Origin: Candidatus Rifleibacteriota bacterium
GTDB taxonomy: Bacteria > Muiribacteriota > Ozemobacteria > Ozemobacterales > Ozemobacteraceae
Assembly: GCA_015232575.1 (NCBI GenBank)
Contig: JADFZL010000001.1
Coordinates: 310,001-374,000 of the forward strand
Reading direction: 5' to 3'
Length of the DNA stretch: 64,000 bases
Below the pieces are notes generated by a model, which was given only the letters and a program-made list of their open reading frames with translations, was not told where the DNA came from and searched no databases. Position numbers and translations under genes: made by a program. Below are positions 43,918 through 52,760 of this stretch, piece by piece (positions within the stretch are counted from its first letter, which is position 1; every line of letters starts with the position of its first letter).

Positions 43918-46173
43918 TCAGAAGGAATTGTAGTCTCCGGAATAGAGGGAATCTTTCCAGGTGAGGATTATGAAGCTGGAGATGTCGCTGTTGGCGAGGA
44001 GGTCGGCTGAATCGAAACCTAGTGAGGGCAGGGATTCATCGTAGATTTTTCTTCTTGTTGGCGGGGCGTAAGTTGAGTCGGTTATTTTTGCTACTGGAAC
44101 GTTTGAAAACCTCACTTCAGAGCCGAACATTCTGTGAATCATACCGTCTATCTGCGAGTGTTCAGTGCCTATTCCATCTGTCTTACAGCCACTGCTTTTG
44201 CCTATTTCGTCAAACTGTTTTCTGTAATCAGGACCAGCATAAAAGGTAGAGTTGCGTTCTGCACATGAAATAAACATTGCATTTGTTGTCATTTCAGGGA
44301 AAAACAGGTAATCATCTTCTTCATCTTTTTTCAGACTTGAAGTATTTCCGCTGGTGTATCCAAGCTCCGTTCTAAGCCCATTCAACAACTTGTACACTCC
44401 AAAATTATCGTTTAATTTAGCAGAGTCATATTTATTACGGAAAGCTTTCCATACTTCCTGGGAAATGGCTTCGAAATCAGCATCCTGTAAGTTGCCACCT
44501 GTTTGACTGACTTTGTCTGCCACTTTTTGGGCGACAGATTTTTCTTCATTTGCATCATCCAGAGGAAATTTTGCAAAAAAGGAGGCAACAACCCTGTTTT
44601 TCACTTCAGCCTGATCAGCAATTTTGCAGGCAATGCCGCCACTTCCGGATACTTTCAAAAGATTCGCCCTTGCCTCGGACTCGCTTGCTAGAACCGCTCC
44701 GAGAGAATATTTCATGAATGGATAAATCTCATTTTCGAAACAATCAATAGGACTTCTGTAATCAAAAACAAGCCTTTCGCGAGAAATGACTGACACCGCC
44801 TTGTGATTTTTATATCCACCTGGTTTGGCGTCGTCGAGAAGTTTAGCTTTAGTAGTATCATTGTAATTGTCATCTGTAAGTGCATTATTGGCATAATTCT
44901 GCGGAAAGCAGTATTTTTCCGGCTTCTGAGAAGGATCTCCGGCCTGATTAAAATCGCCGGCAATAAATATATTCTTCATTGAAATTATTTTCATGTCTTT
45001 TGGCGGATTACCTTTTATTACAAGGCTTTCTTCAGAAAAAATTACGCCATTCGACGGATTCAGAGGGCCTGAAACCTTGTTGATGTTATTTCCGAAATCA
45101 ATAATTTTTGCTTTAACACTTGACACACCCCACCCTTTCGGCACTTTATAATCGATGTCTCCGTTCGGAATATAAGATCCTGAGTCTTTCGCCTGCTTTC
45201 TGTATGTTTCAAATGGAACTGGTTTTGGCGGAATGCTTATTGCTCCTTCTTTTTTTCCCTTTATGTATTTTTTCATGGTTTCGGGAATTACTGGATGTGT
45301 CCCCGAAGTAATTTCAGCCGGATATTCCCCATATTTTTCTGCTTCTGCGGAGGAATATTTTCCACTCGTCGGAAAATCAAAATTCTTTGTAAATGAAAGA
45401 ATCGTTGTGGGAGCATCTCTGAACGAAAATTTCGTATCGCTGTAAACATATATTCCGCCGTCGCCGGAAGAAACAAGATCTATGTTATTTACTTCCTGGG
45501 TGCTTCCAGGAGTGACGCCGGAATGACCGCTCATGAGGATTCTGCCTATTTCAATGCCCTTGTGGCCGTATAATCTTCCTACAGCAAATTTGTTGACATT
45601 GCTTTTACCGGGTTCTCCAAATACGATAGAAAGAAATCCGCCATCGTACATCAGGAATTCTCTTCCGGGAAATTTTCTCAAAACAACTGCATCAACACTT
45701 CTGATGGTCTTTTCAATTTTTCCCAGGGACTGAATTCTGAAATAGCAGTACCTCTCATCAACATTCAAAGTCCTGGGGTCATCCTTGTATGGAATCATCC
45801 CACAGCGGACTTTGAATTCGCCTTTCCCAAGAGTTCCCTTGTATGTTCCTTCTGTTGCCTGCATAATTGAAAAACCGAAATCACTCTTTGCTTCGAGAGT
45901 TTGTTGATTTTTTTCAGCAGCAAGCCATTTCAATGAAGAATCAAGCGTATGAGTTCGAAAAGCGTAATTCTGAGCCAATTCGGTCATTGCACAGTCAATT
46001 CCTGCTTCAGCAATGCCAAGGGCTTTCAGATTCTGACTTTCTGTTATTGTATTCTGTATGCGATATGAAGAAATAGTAAATACTGCAGAAATTACTGTCA
46101 GAAGAATAAATCCCAGGCATAAAGCCACCAGAACTGCTGATCCTGTTATATTTATTTTAAATTTCTTTCTCAC
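43918..46173 (-). CDS. PilX-like pilus assembly protein, large
   Basis: A 751-residue protein beginning with a type IV pilin-like N-terminal helix (INITGSAVLVALCLGFILLTVISAV) followed by the PilX-type YRIQNTITESQNLKALGIAEAGID. The remainder is a large extracellular domain with no clear family, beta-rich in the middle and helical later (KVADKVSQTGGNLQDADFEAISQEV). PilX minor pilins are normally about 170-200 residues, so this is a greatly extended form that could carry an adhesin at the pilus tip. The last gene of a three-prepilin run. Confidence 0.8.
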   Translation of the reverse strand: MRKKFKINITGSAVLVALCLGFILLTVISAVFTISSYRIQNTITESQNLKALGIAEAGIDCAMTELAQNYAFRTHTLDSSLKWLAAEKNQQTLEAKSDFGFSIMQATEGTYKGTLGKGEFKVRCGMIPYKDDPRTLNVDERYCYFRIQSLGKIEKTIRSVDAVVLRKFPGREFLMYDGGFLSIVFGEPGKSNVNKFAVGRLYGHKGIEIGRILMSGHSGVTPGSTQEVNNIDLVSSGDGGIYVYSDTKFSFRDAPTTILSFTKNFDFPTSGKYSSAEAEKYGEYPAEITSGTHPVIPETMKKYIKGKKEGAISIPPKPVPFETYRKQAKDSGSYIPNGDIDYKVPKGWGVSSVKAKIIDFGNNINKVSGPLNPSNGVIFSEESLVIKGNPPKDMKIISMKNIFIAGDFNQAGDPSQKPEKYCFPQNYANNALTDDNYNDTTKAKLLDDAKPGGYKNHKAVSVISRERLVFDYRSPIDCFENEIYPFMKYSLGAVLASESEARANLLKVSGSGGIACKIADQAEVKNRVVASFFAKFPLDDANEEKSVAQKVADKVSQTGGNLQDADFEAISQEVWKAFRNKYDSAKLNDNFGVYKLLNGLRTELGYTSGNTSSLKKDEEDDYLFFPEMTTNAMFISCAERNSTFYAGPDYRKQFDEIGKSSGCKTDGIGTEHSQIDGMIHRMFGSEVRFSNVPVAKITDSTYAPPTRRKIYDESLPSLGFDSADLLANSDISSFIILTWKDSLYSGDYNSF

Positions 46174-46217
46174 TATTTCAACCCTTTTCTCAAAAATAAT
46201 GCTTCATACAGCACAGA

Positions 46218-46898
46218 TCATTGAACGGTTGTTTCCGGTTCATAACCGCGGATTTTTACTGAAGTGACAACATTAGCTGCATAGCGACCCTTTTTTGCAG
46301 AAGTCTGATCTTTTCTGTTTATTGTTAAACGAATGAAAACAATTCGGGCTCCTGAATTTGCCTTGTCATCTGCTGCAAATTTGAACCGGTAGAAAACCAG
46401 TTCGTCAATATCGTCCATCAGAGTAATTTTTGTTCTTTTGTCCTGCTGAGCTTTTCCAAATTGATCCCACGGAGTGACTGTGCGGATGAGAGAGTACGTC
46501 CCTGTAGCGGAATTCACATCAGTTCTTTCCAGCGAATACTCAACTTTTTCCTGTGTATAATTTTTTTCACCTGCAGCAAAAGTAGCCGGATCTTTCGAAA
46601 AATCGTAGATTACACGGGTAAAAAGAAGCCTATTGGCGGCATCCTCTGTCTTTAAAGAGACTTCCGAACCCGGAGCAACCTCAGATGGCAAGCTGGGATC
46701 AACGAAGTTGCTTTCCCTTACGTCATTAGTAATGCGATCTATGAGCTTCTGAACGTCATCATTTACAAAATGGCTTTCCATAATATCAACCGCACTCTGA
46801 CGTCCGGAAAAAAACACCTGATATGACGATGCAAGCACAATCATAAATATAACGACAGCAGTCAAAAGCTCTGTCAGCGAAAAGCCCCGTATTTTCAC
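46218..46898 (-). CDS. PilW-like minor prepilin
   Basis: Prepilin with processing site and helix VKIRGFSLTELLTAVVIFM (cleavage after Gly, Glu at +5). The likely start is GTG 46898, with AGGAG seven bases upstream, placing the leader KIRG directly at the N-terminus (227 residues). The rest is a pilin-type beta domain. The gene starts 4 bases after the stop of the PilV-like gene, so they are co-transcribed. Confidence 0.85.
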   Translation of the reverse strand: MKIRGFSLTELLTAVVIFMIVLASSYQVFFSGRQSAVDIMESHFVNDDVQKLIDRITNDVRESNFVDPSLPSEVAPGSEVSLKTEDAANRLLFTRVIYDFSKDPATFAAGEKNYTQEKVEYSLERTDVNSATGTYSLIRTVTPWDQFGKAQQDKRTKITLMDDIDELVFYRFKFAADDKANSGARIVFIRLTINRKDQTSAKKGRYAANVVTSVKIRGYEPETTVQ

Positions 46899-46902
46899 AT
46901 TT

Positions 46903-47379
46903 TCACTCCTGCTGAGCAATTGCAGTAGAAAGATCCAGTCTGTTGTTTCTGCCTTCTTTTGACTTGTACTCAATTCCGAAAGACAAAAGACTGAGGCAGG
47001 GAATCTGACTCAAATCATTTTTATTTCTTACTCCGGCAACTTTCAGATCAACAATTTTGTACTCAATTTCATTTAACTTCACGATTTTTTTTGATGAGTC
47101 ATTGTTCATGATATGTTCAAATGTTTTTACTCTCTCTGTAGATGTTGCTGGAAATCTTTCTATGTCAAGATATTCGTATTTAAAGCTTCTCGCAGTCTCA
47201 ATAACTTTCTGACCTACAAAGGTTGCCATAAGATGATCACGTGTAGCAGTAACCGAAGTCGTCTGTCTGACAATAACATTAAGTGATGGAATTAATACAA
47301 GAGCCATTATAATGACACCAACCATGACCTCGGTCATTGTCATTCCAGATTTATTCACTGGTTTATACTTTAGCTTCAT
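46903..47379 (-). CDS. PilV-like minor prepilin
   Basis: A 158-residue prepilin: leader KPVNKSG, cleavage before MTMTEVMVGVIIMALVLIP (Glu at +5), and a small C-terminal globular domain. With the PilW- and PilX-like genes it forms a minor-pilin set that primes pilus assembly. It lies 11 bases after the NamZ-like gene and may share its transcript. Confidence 0.85.
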   Translation of the reverse strand: MKLKYKPVNKSGMTMTEVMVGVIIMALVLIPSLNVIVRQTTSVTATRDHLMATFVGQKVIETARSFKYEYLDIERFPATSTERVKTFEHIMNNDSSKKIVKLNEIEYKIVDLKVAGVRNKNDLSQIPCLSLLSFGIEYKSKEGRNNRLDLSTAIAQQE

Positions 47380-47390
47380 TTTACTTCTTT

Positions 47391-48629
47391 CTAATCTCTG
47401 TAAATCAGGAAGTTTTTTCTTCTATCAAGAAAACCTGCCAATTTGATATTCCACTCAGAAATAATCGCATTAATCTGGGCTTTCTTCAAAATAGACTCTC
47501 TGATATAGGAAACTCCGAGAAGAATATCCATATTTTGAGCCAACGAAGTGTTGTCAAGTGGAATACGATCAGGATAAAGCCTGAAAAGAACCTGCAATAT
47601 TGCAACTCCGGTAATCACCGGGTCATAGGCAAGCGAATCAAGAATTATTATTTCAATTCCCGAAACCTGCTTTCTTTCATATAATCCATAATATGGTTTT
47701 GTACTTACCGCTCTGAAACGTATGCCCTTCAGATTATATTTATCAAGATTATGCGCAATAAGTTCTCCGTCCATCCAGGGGGCGAGAACGTAATGAAACG
47801 GCCGTGTTGTACCAACGCCCGTCGAAAACACTCCCATTTCGCCTAGAAATCCGGTGATGGCGTAGTATGAAGGATAATCAGGCTCTGAAAGATGGTCTGA
47901 AGGAGGAACCCAGTGAAGACCAGTGTCGGAATATGTCATCTCCCTGCTGTAACCTTCCATTCCAATGACTGTAAGCTTTGCTCCAAGACCAAAAACCTTG
48001 TTGAAATACAAAGCAAGTTCACCATAAGTCATTCCATGTACAAGAGGAATCGGATAGACTCCAAATCTGCTTCTCAACGACTCATCGAGCATAGGACCGG
48101 CAACAAGGAGCCCGTTTATCGGGTTTGGCCTGTCCAGGAGAATAACCGGAAGATCTATATCCCTTGCCAGTTCAAGAAACTGTGCCAGAATAGTGACATA
48201 ATTAAAATATCTGATACCGATGTCCTGAACGTCAATGATAATTATTTCACACATATCAAGTTCTTCAATTGTTGGACGTTTTAAAGGATCGATTATTTCA
48301 TAGACACGCGCTTCAGTCAGAACATCTATTTTTTTAGTTTTTGAAGCGTCTTCAGTTAAAGACCTGAAATATTTCTCGCCGGTAAAAACAGCCTTAATAT
48401 TTGCAATTTTTGCAATGACGTCAATTGTATGCTCAAATTCAGAGTTAAGGGAAGAAGGGGCAATCAGCATTCCAACTTTTTTGCCTTTAATGAGATCCTG
48501 ATTTTCCTCCATGAGGACGTCTATTCCGAGCTTTAGTGGCGAGTAAGTTGAAGCAGCAACAGCCTGTTTGAAAATGCAGAAAATAAGAATTATACTGATA
48601 AACAAAACACGCAAATTAGACTTTTTCAA
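47391..48629 (-). CDS. NamZ-like (DUF1343, GH171) exported exo-beta-N-acetylmuramidase family protein
   Basis: The family removes N-acetylmuramic acid ends from peptidoglycan fragments. This 412-residue protein has a signal peptide (FISIILIFCIFKQAVA) and the family motifs IDVQDIGIRYFNYV, LLDRPNPINGLLVAGPM, YPIPLVHGMTYGELALYFN and VGTTRPFHYVLAPW. The segment that usually reads PEHGFRG appears as GEKYFRS: the glutamate is kept but the following histidine and glycine are changed, so activity may differ. Cell-wall recycling is the family role; its neighbours are pilin genes, not other recycling genes. Confidence 0.85.
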   Translation of the reverse strand: MKKSNLRVLFISIILIFCIFKQAVAASTYSPLKLGIDVLMEENQDLIKGKKVGMLIAPSSLNSEFEHTIDVIAKIANIKAVFTGEKYFRSLTEDASKTKKIDVLTEARVYEIIDPLKRPTIEELDMCEIIIIDVQDIGIRYFNYVTILAQFLELARDIDLPVILLDRPNPINGLLVAGPMLDESLRSRFGVYPIPLVHGMTYGELALYFNKVFGLGAKLTVIGMEGYSREMTYSDTGLHWVPPSDHLSEPDYPSYYAITGFLGEMGVFSTGVGTTRPFHYVLAPWMDGELIAHNLDKYNLKGIRFRAVSTKPYYGLYERKQVSGIEIIILDSLAYDPVITGVAILQVLFRLYPDRIPLDNTSLAQNMDILLGVSYIRESILKKAQINAIISEWNIKLAGFLDRRKNFLIYRD

Positions 48630-48693
48630 AAGTATTTCTCCGAAAATATACTAAAGTACAGGGCTTAACTGAAAAGCGAAGGAAAAGAATTTT

Positions 48694-48723
48694 AACCACG
48701 GAATAACACGGAACTTCACGGAA
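48694..48723 (+). repeat. Left inverted terminal repeat (CACGGA units) of a GxxExxY element
   Basis: AACCACGGA followed by two further CACGGA units with 5-base spacers; the reverse complement of 49252-49280 matches this arrangement closely. It lies 38 bases beyond the 3' end of the GxxExxY gene. Confidence 0.75.
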
Positions 48724-48760
48724 TTTTTTGAAATTTTAGTTTATGAATATATAAGATTTC

Positions 48761-49138
48761 TTAACCAAATACTAAGCGTTCAATCTGGACTTTTGAGTGG
48801 CTGCCAAAGTTTATTAATAGTCCGACTTTCAAATTTGTTGCTTTCAAGTAGTTTATCAGCTGAGCTTTATGTTCAGGTGCTATTTCCTTAGCAGCTTTCA
48901 GTTCAAGTACAATCTTATCATAACATATAAAATCAGGTTTGTAGGTATGTTGCAAAAGAGAACCTTTATAATTCAGCTTCAATTCCGGTTGAACTACGTA
49001 GGGAACTTCACATCTGCGGAACTCGATCTCTAAGCACTCTTGGTATACAGCCTCCAGAAAACCACAACCCATCTCTTTATAAACCTCAAATACCGCACCA
49101 CGAAGAGAATAAGTTTCCTCTTCCAAAATCAAACTCAC
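48761..49138 (-). CDS. GxxExxY family protein (PD-(D/E)XK nuclease-like fold)
   Basis: A 125-residue protein with the namesake motif GCGFLEAVYQE and the nuclease-like core YKPDFICYDKIVLELKAAKEI (Asp, Glu, xLys pattern of the PD-(D/E)XK fold), ending with LLINFGSHSKVQIERLVF. Biochemical role not established. The gene is bracketed by inverted CACGGA repeats, and the array at its 5' side begins right at the start codon. This suggests the gene travels as, or is a passenger in, a small mobile unit. Confidence 0.85.
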   Translation of the reverse strand: MSLILEEETYSLRGAVFEVYKEMGCGFLEAVYQECLEIEFRRCEVPYVVQPELKLNYKGSLLQHTYKPDFICYDKIVLELKAAKEIAPEHKAQLINYLKATNLKVGLLINFGSHSKVQIERLVFG

Positions 49139-49316
49139 TTCCGTGTCCTCCCATAATTTTCATGGTTCATCTATGTTTCATCCTTCAATACCAAACCCTT
49201 TTCCGTGTCCTTCCGTGTTTCATTTTTTTCATCTTCCAATACCAACCCAATTTCCGTGTCCTTCCGTGTTTTCCGTGGTTTCCCTGGTTCCCTTATTTTC
49301 CTTGTTTTCCGTGGTC
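49139..49316 (-). repeat. Right terminal repeat array (CACGGA units) upstream of the GxxExxY gene
   Basis: On the plus strand TTCCGTGTCC recurs at about 49140, 49201 and 49252, each followed by variants of CTTCCGTGTTT, with a CAATACCAA-type segment between copies, giving a degenerate tandem array with a period of about 50-60 bases. The outermost unit (49252-49280, ending CCGTGGTT) is the inverted partner of 48694-48723. Confidence 0.75.
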
Positions 49317-49429
49317 TATTTTTTTCCTCGTCTACATTTTATCACTTTATGTTGAGTTTTGCATGAATGATAAAGTATTATAGAAAAAAAATCAAAGAGG
49401 GGAAATCTTTAATATTCTGGAGGATTGTA

Positions 49430-50278
49430 ATGATAAGAAAGCCTGTTGTAGGAGGATATTTTTATCCGGATAACCCGCAGGAGTTAACTGAAACCATTGA
49501 AGCGTGCTACAAACACACCCTTGGAGCATCGGGCAAAACCGTCCCGTCTCAGGGAAAGCTTACGGGATTGATATTGCCGCATGCCGGTTACATCTACAGC
49601 GGCCCAACTGTCACCTGGGGAATGGCAAGACTTAAAAAGGAAGAACCAATGCCCCGGAGATTTCTTATACTGGGACCAAATCACAGAGTAATCGGAAGAG
49701 TTGCTGCAGTAAGCCCTGCAGAAGCTTGGGAAACAGCACTCGGGCAGGTTAAACTGGACGAAGAACTCAGGAACGAATTAGTTGCGTCAGGTCATTTCAA
49801 AGCAGATTCAGAGGCCCATTCTCAAGAGCATTCAATTGAAGTTCAGATACCATTTCTTCAGCATCTGTACGGAAAGGAAAGTTTTTCAGTTTTGCCCGTC
49901 TCTCTTCAGCACACACTAACATTATCAAATTGTGAAAAGCTCGGAAACACACTTGGAACAGTTCTTTCAGGCGCCAGATTCAAGGATGTATGCGTAATAA
50001 TCAGTTCTGATTTTTCTCACGAAACTCCAAAAGCTGAGGCATATTCTCTTGATTCTCAAGCACTTGATATGATAGAAAGAATTGATCCGGCAGGTTTTTA
50101 TGAAATGGTCGTATCAGAAAATCGTTCAATCTGCGGATTTGTTCCCATTACTGTTTTTCTTTTCGCAATAAAAAATCGTAAAATTCATGCTACTCGCCTT
50201 AAGTATTCAACTTCCATGGATGTAGCTTCTCACCCGAGAGGCGTTGGGTATGCGGCAGTTTCTTTTGAAGAGAAATAA
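49430..50278 (+). CDS. amrB: Memo-family protein (AmmeMemoRadiSam system protein B)
   Basis: A 282-residue member of the Memo family, related in fold to extradiol dioxygenases. Landmarks are the N-terminal VVGGYFYPDNPQELT, the metal-site-like ILPHAGYIYSGPTV and LILGPNHR, HSQEHSIEVQIPFLQ, and IISSDFSHETP. ATG 49430 with GGAGG six bases ahead is preferred to the upstream ATG at 49367. The usual partner radical SAM enzyme is encoded at 16447-17430. The biochemical product of the system is unknown. The stop abuts the next gene start (TAAATG). Confidence 0.9.
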   Translation: MIRKPVVGGYFYPDNPQELTETIEACYKHTLGASGKTVPSQGKLTGLILPHAGYIYSGPTVTWGMARLKKEEPMPRRFLILGPNHRVIGRVAAVSPAEAWETALGQVKLDEELRNELVASGHFKADSEAHSQEHSIEVQIPFLQHLYGKESFSVLPVSLQHTLTLSNCEKLGNTLGTVLSGARFKDVCVIISSDFSHETPKAEAYSLDSQALDMIERIDPAGFYEMVVSENRSICGFVPITVFLFAIKNRKIHATRLKYSTSMDVASHPRGVGYAAVSFEEK

Positions 50279-50545
50279 ATGTCATCTTTTGAAATAGCCC
50301 TCTGCGTGGGCGTTATCTGGGCGTCAATTCTTGTTGTGTGGTCTCTAGCTGAAATGACAGCCGGAGACCCGCATCCGTTTCTTCTATTGTTGACAAGAAT
50401 ATATGACGGATATGAATTCACAGCTCAGGGAGTTCTTATTGGCGCAATGTGGGCATTTTCAGATGGTTTTATAACGGGATTTGTAATTTCATGGCTTCTA
50501 AAATCTATTTTATGGTTGTTTTCTGGTGAGGTATCAACAAACTGA
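50279..50545 (+). CDS. Small two-helix membrane protein (holin-like)
   Basis: An 88-residue protein with two membrane segments (IALCVGVIWASILVVWSLA and a second around GVLIGAMWAFSDGFITGFVISWLL). Short proteins with this WAFxDGFxxGxxxxWL pattern are often labelled phage-holin-like; no phage genes are near. It starts directly after the Memo gene stop, so it is co-expressed. Role unknown. Confidence 0.7.
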   Translation: MSSFEIALCVGVIWASILVVWSLAEMTAGDPHPFLLLLTRIYDGYEFTAQGVLIGAMWAFSDGFITGFVISWLLKSILWLFSGEVSTN

Positions 50546-50561
50546 GTATGGTTCCAGCCAC

Positions 50562-51890
50562 TCAGATGTCGAAACTTGCAAAAGCAGCTACGGATCTTTC
50601 GCGGTAGTAGTCTCTCACTGAATCTGAAAATTCAAAATATGCTCTGCCATTCCCCATCATTCTGCTGAGATGCAGCAGGCAACCTGCGCCATTTTCAGAA
50701 GTTCTGCTCAGACCTTCTGATCTGAATTGATTGCTTACATAATGAGCTTCAATTCCCCACCACCATCTCAATCCAACTCCACGTTCCCATGAAAGTGCAA
50801 GTCTTCCACCACGATAATCTGAAGGCGCCCAATATGAATATGGTTGCGAATTCAAATCAGAATCACGCTCATAACTGATCTGATACAACTTGCAGTTCAG
50901 AGAAAGCAATGGAACTCCTTCTCTGAAAATAAAATAGAGAACGTCTGTTTCAAAATTTCTTCTTGTATTTCCATCGCTGATGTCAGATGACGTAAATGAC
51001 TGGGAAATTTTGGCTCTCTCATTTAATCCCCCGAAAAGAGTTAATGTTCCATAGCGCTCTGTCAGTCCCATTCTGATTGCATCAACATTTTCTCTGAAAC
51101 CGGTTATTCCGCCGAGAACTGCAAGGTTCAATTCTTCTGAACCTGTTACTCCATGAAATGTGAATCCATTTATCTCGTTTCCAGTGCTCCTTGCTTCAGG
51201 AACGAAGGAAGCAGAAAATGTTGTTCTTCTGTTAACCGCATATTCGACAGAGGAAGTAACAACACGATTGTTTATCTTCCCTGAATTGTCTTTCAGATCC
51301 ATGTTTTCAAGTTTAAATCGCATTGAAAAATCTGGAAAATTGTATGAAGGGAAAAAAGATTCTGCCGAAGTTGTAATTTCTGTGATACCTCTGTTATCTT
51401 CACGAATTTTCAGGCCGGCTTCACCGGTATTTTTCAGACGATTTCTAAGACGGGATATTTCTTCCTTGAGCTTGTCTGAAAGTGGATATAAACGCTCAAG
51501 TCTTTCAAAAAGAACTTTCGTCTTTCCGAACTGGCCACGGTGATAATAAACCATTGCAAGTCCTGTATTTGCACGAAGATGATCAGGGTTACTGTTCAAT
51601 ATCATGCAGAAAAATCTTTCGGCTTCATCAAGCTTTCCCTGCCTGAGCCTAAGTTCTCCAAGCTCAAGGAATGAATCTGTTTTAGTATAAGGATTGTTTA
51701 ATTTTTCGATTGCCATATCTCTATCAATAGCATCAAGATTCCTCAGTTCATTTGAAAGTGTCTCTTGTGTCTCTTCGGAGGGCTGAAGAATGTCAACCGG
51801 CTGCGCATGCAATTCTGATATTCTCAATATCAGTAGAAAGATTATGATGAAAAAGTATGCCCGAATTTTTCTATAATTATAATTTCTCAC
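50562..51890 (-). CDS. Exported TPR plus beta-barrel-like protein
   Basis: A probable outer-membrane protein of 443 residues. GTG 51890 with AGGTGAG about seven bases ahead gives the signal peptide YFFIIIFLLILRISELHA; the TTG at 51920 has no binding site. Residues 45-130 form TPRs (ELGELRLRQGKLDEAERFF, TGLAMVYYHRGQFGKTKVLFERL), and the remaining 300 residues alternate hydrophobic and polar residues with short turns (TFSASFVPEARSTGNEING, GGRLALSWERGVGLRWWWG), as in barrels. This two-part layout recalls export porins for polysaccharide, but there is no specific match. Confidence 0.65.
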   Translation of the reverse strand: MRNYNYRKIRAYFFIIIFLLILRISELHAQPVDILQPSEETQETLSNELRNLDAIDRDMAIEKLNNPYTKTDSFLELGELRLRQGKLDEAERFFCMILNSNPDHLRANTGLAMVYYHRGQFGKTKVLFERLERLYPLSDKLKEEISRLRNRLKNTGEAGLKIREDNRGITEITTSAESFFPSYNFPDFSMRFKLENMDLKDNSGKINNRVVTSSVEYAVNRRTTFSASFVPEARSTGNEINGFTFHGVTGSEELNLAVLGGITGFRENVDAIRMGLTERYGTLTLFGGLNERAKISQSFTSSDISDGNTRRNFETDVLYFIFREGVPLLSLNCKLYQISYERDSDLNSQPYSYWAPSDYRGGRLALSWERGVGLRWWWGIEAHYVSNQFRSEGLSRTSENGAGCLLHLSRMMGNGRAYFEFSDSVRDYYRERSVAAFASFDI

Positions 51891-52373
51891 GAGTTTCTCA
51901 CCTTTTTTGTACCGACTCAATAATTCTTACCTGAATCCCATTACACACATTTACCAATTACAGGCCAAAAATGCAAAATCATTTTTTCTCTGCGTCTCTG
52001 CGTGAGCCATATCTTTTTGCAGTAACAATTCTCTGGTTCAATATTAATTTTTCAAAGTTGTACAAACTTCAAAGTCTGCAATATTATATTCTGCCGGGTA
52101 ATCGGCAATATTCTGCTTTTATTCAATAAATTATAATCCCGGAATCAGACACACCCGCGGAGATCATCTTCCAATCTTCAGTACATGTAAAATTAAATTG
52201 CATAAAACTTAACTTCATCTAATCCTTGACAGAAAAGACGGACAAGGTTAAAATAAAATGTTCAAAAATTGACCTTAAAGAATCGAAATTCGATGTCGAT
52301 GTTGATTATGGAGGCGTTCCCCAATTCAAAATATAGATAAAAAGGGGAATACGTAAGGGAGTCAGGAGGGACC
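51891..52373. other. Intergenic region ahead of the flagellar cluster
   Basis: No gene is supported. It holds a CTCTGCGTCTCTGCGTGAG direct repeat near 51996, a motif common as dispersed repeats in many genomes, then AT-rich DNA and the flgM promoter (listed separately). Confidence 0.6.
52226..52254 (+). promoter_or_regulatory. Strong sigma-70 type promoter for the flagellar late cluster
   Basis: TTGACA (52226-52231) and TAAAAT (52249-52254) are spaced by exactly 17 bases, about 120 bases before flgM. The -35 is perfect and the -10 is one base off consensus. Confidence 0.75.
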
Positions 52374-52760
52374 ATGAAGGTTTCCAATAGGGTAGAAATT
52401 CAAAAGATTTATCAGGAGCAGCTCAAGAAGGTTCAGAGTGAAGGTTCAGGCGATGCATTTAAAAAGGTAATGCAAGATGTTTCCTCAACAAAGGAAACTC
52501 CGCAAAAGCCAGCTTTTCATCCGCCAAGCGGTGTAAATGCAATGAATCCTGTCTTTACCGGAAAACCTGTGAAAGAAGCTGATCCGGTTCAGACGATGAA
52601 ATTTGCTGCGGAAGTTGTTGCCAGCCAGCCTGAAATCAGACAGGAAAAATTGGCTCGTATAAAATTACTCATAGATTCCGGGCAATACAATGTCTCACCT
52701 GAGCAGATTGCAGAAAGACTGTTTAACAGCGGCGCTGTTACTCAGTCCTGGGAAGCATGA
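52374..52760 (+). CDS. flgM: Anti-sigma-28 factor FlgM
   Basis: Binds and holds the flagellar sigma factor until hook completion, when it is exported. The 128-residue protein has the FlgM signature at its C-terminus (VVASQPEIRQEKLARIKLLIDSGQYNVSPEQIAERLF); the N-terminal half is a disordered, Pro/Lys-rich export region, longer than in the 95-residue enteric protein. GGAGG lies four bases before ATG. It is the first gene of the hook-filament cluster and overlaps flgN by four bases, as in many bacteria. Confidence 0.9.
   Translation: MKVSNRVEIQKIYQEQLKKVQSEGSGDAFKKVMQDVSSTKETPQKPAFHPPSGVNAMNPVFTGKPVKEADPVQTMKFAAEVVASQPEIRQEKLARIKLLIDSGQYNVSPEQIAERLFNSGAVTQSWEA

Noticed and set aside
49139..49320. 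CRISPR-like array
   Set aside because: The repeats are degenerate and short, the spacing is irregular and the intervening sequences are themselves similar, so these are tandem CACGGA units and not spacers.
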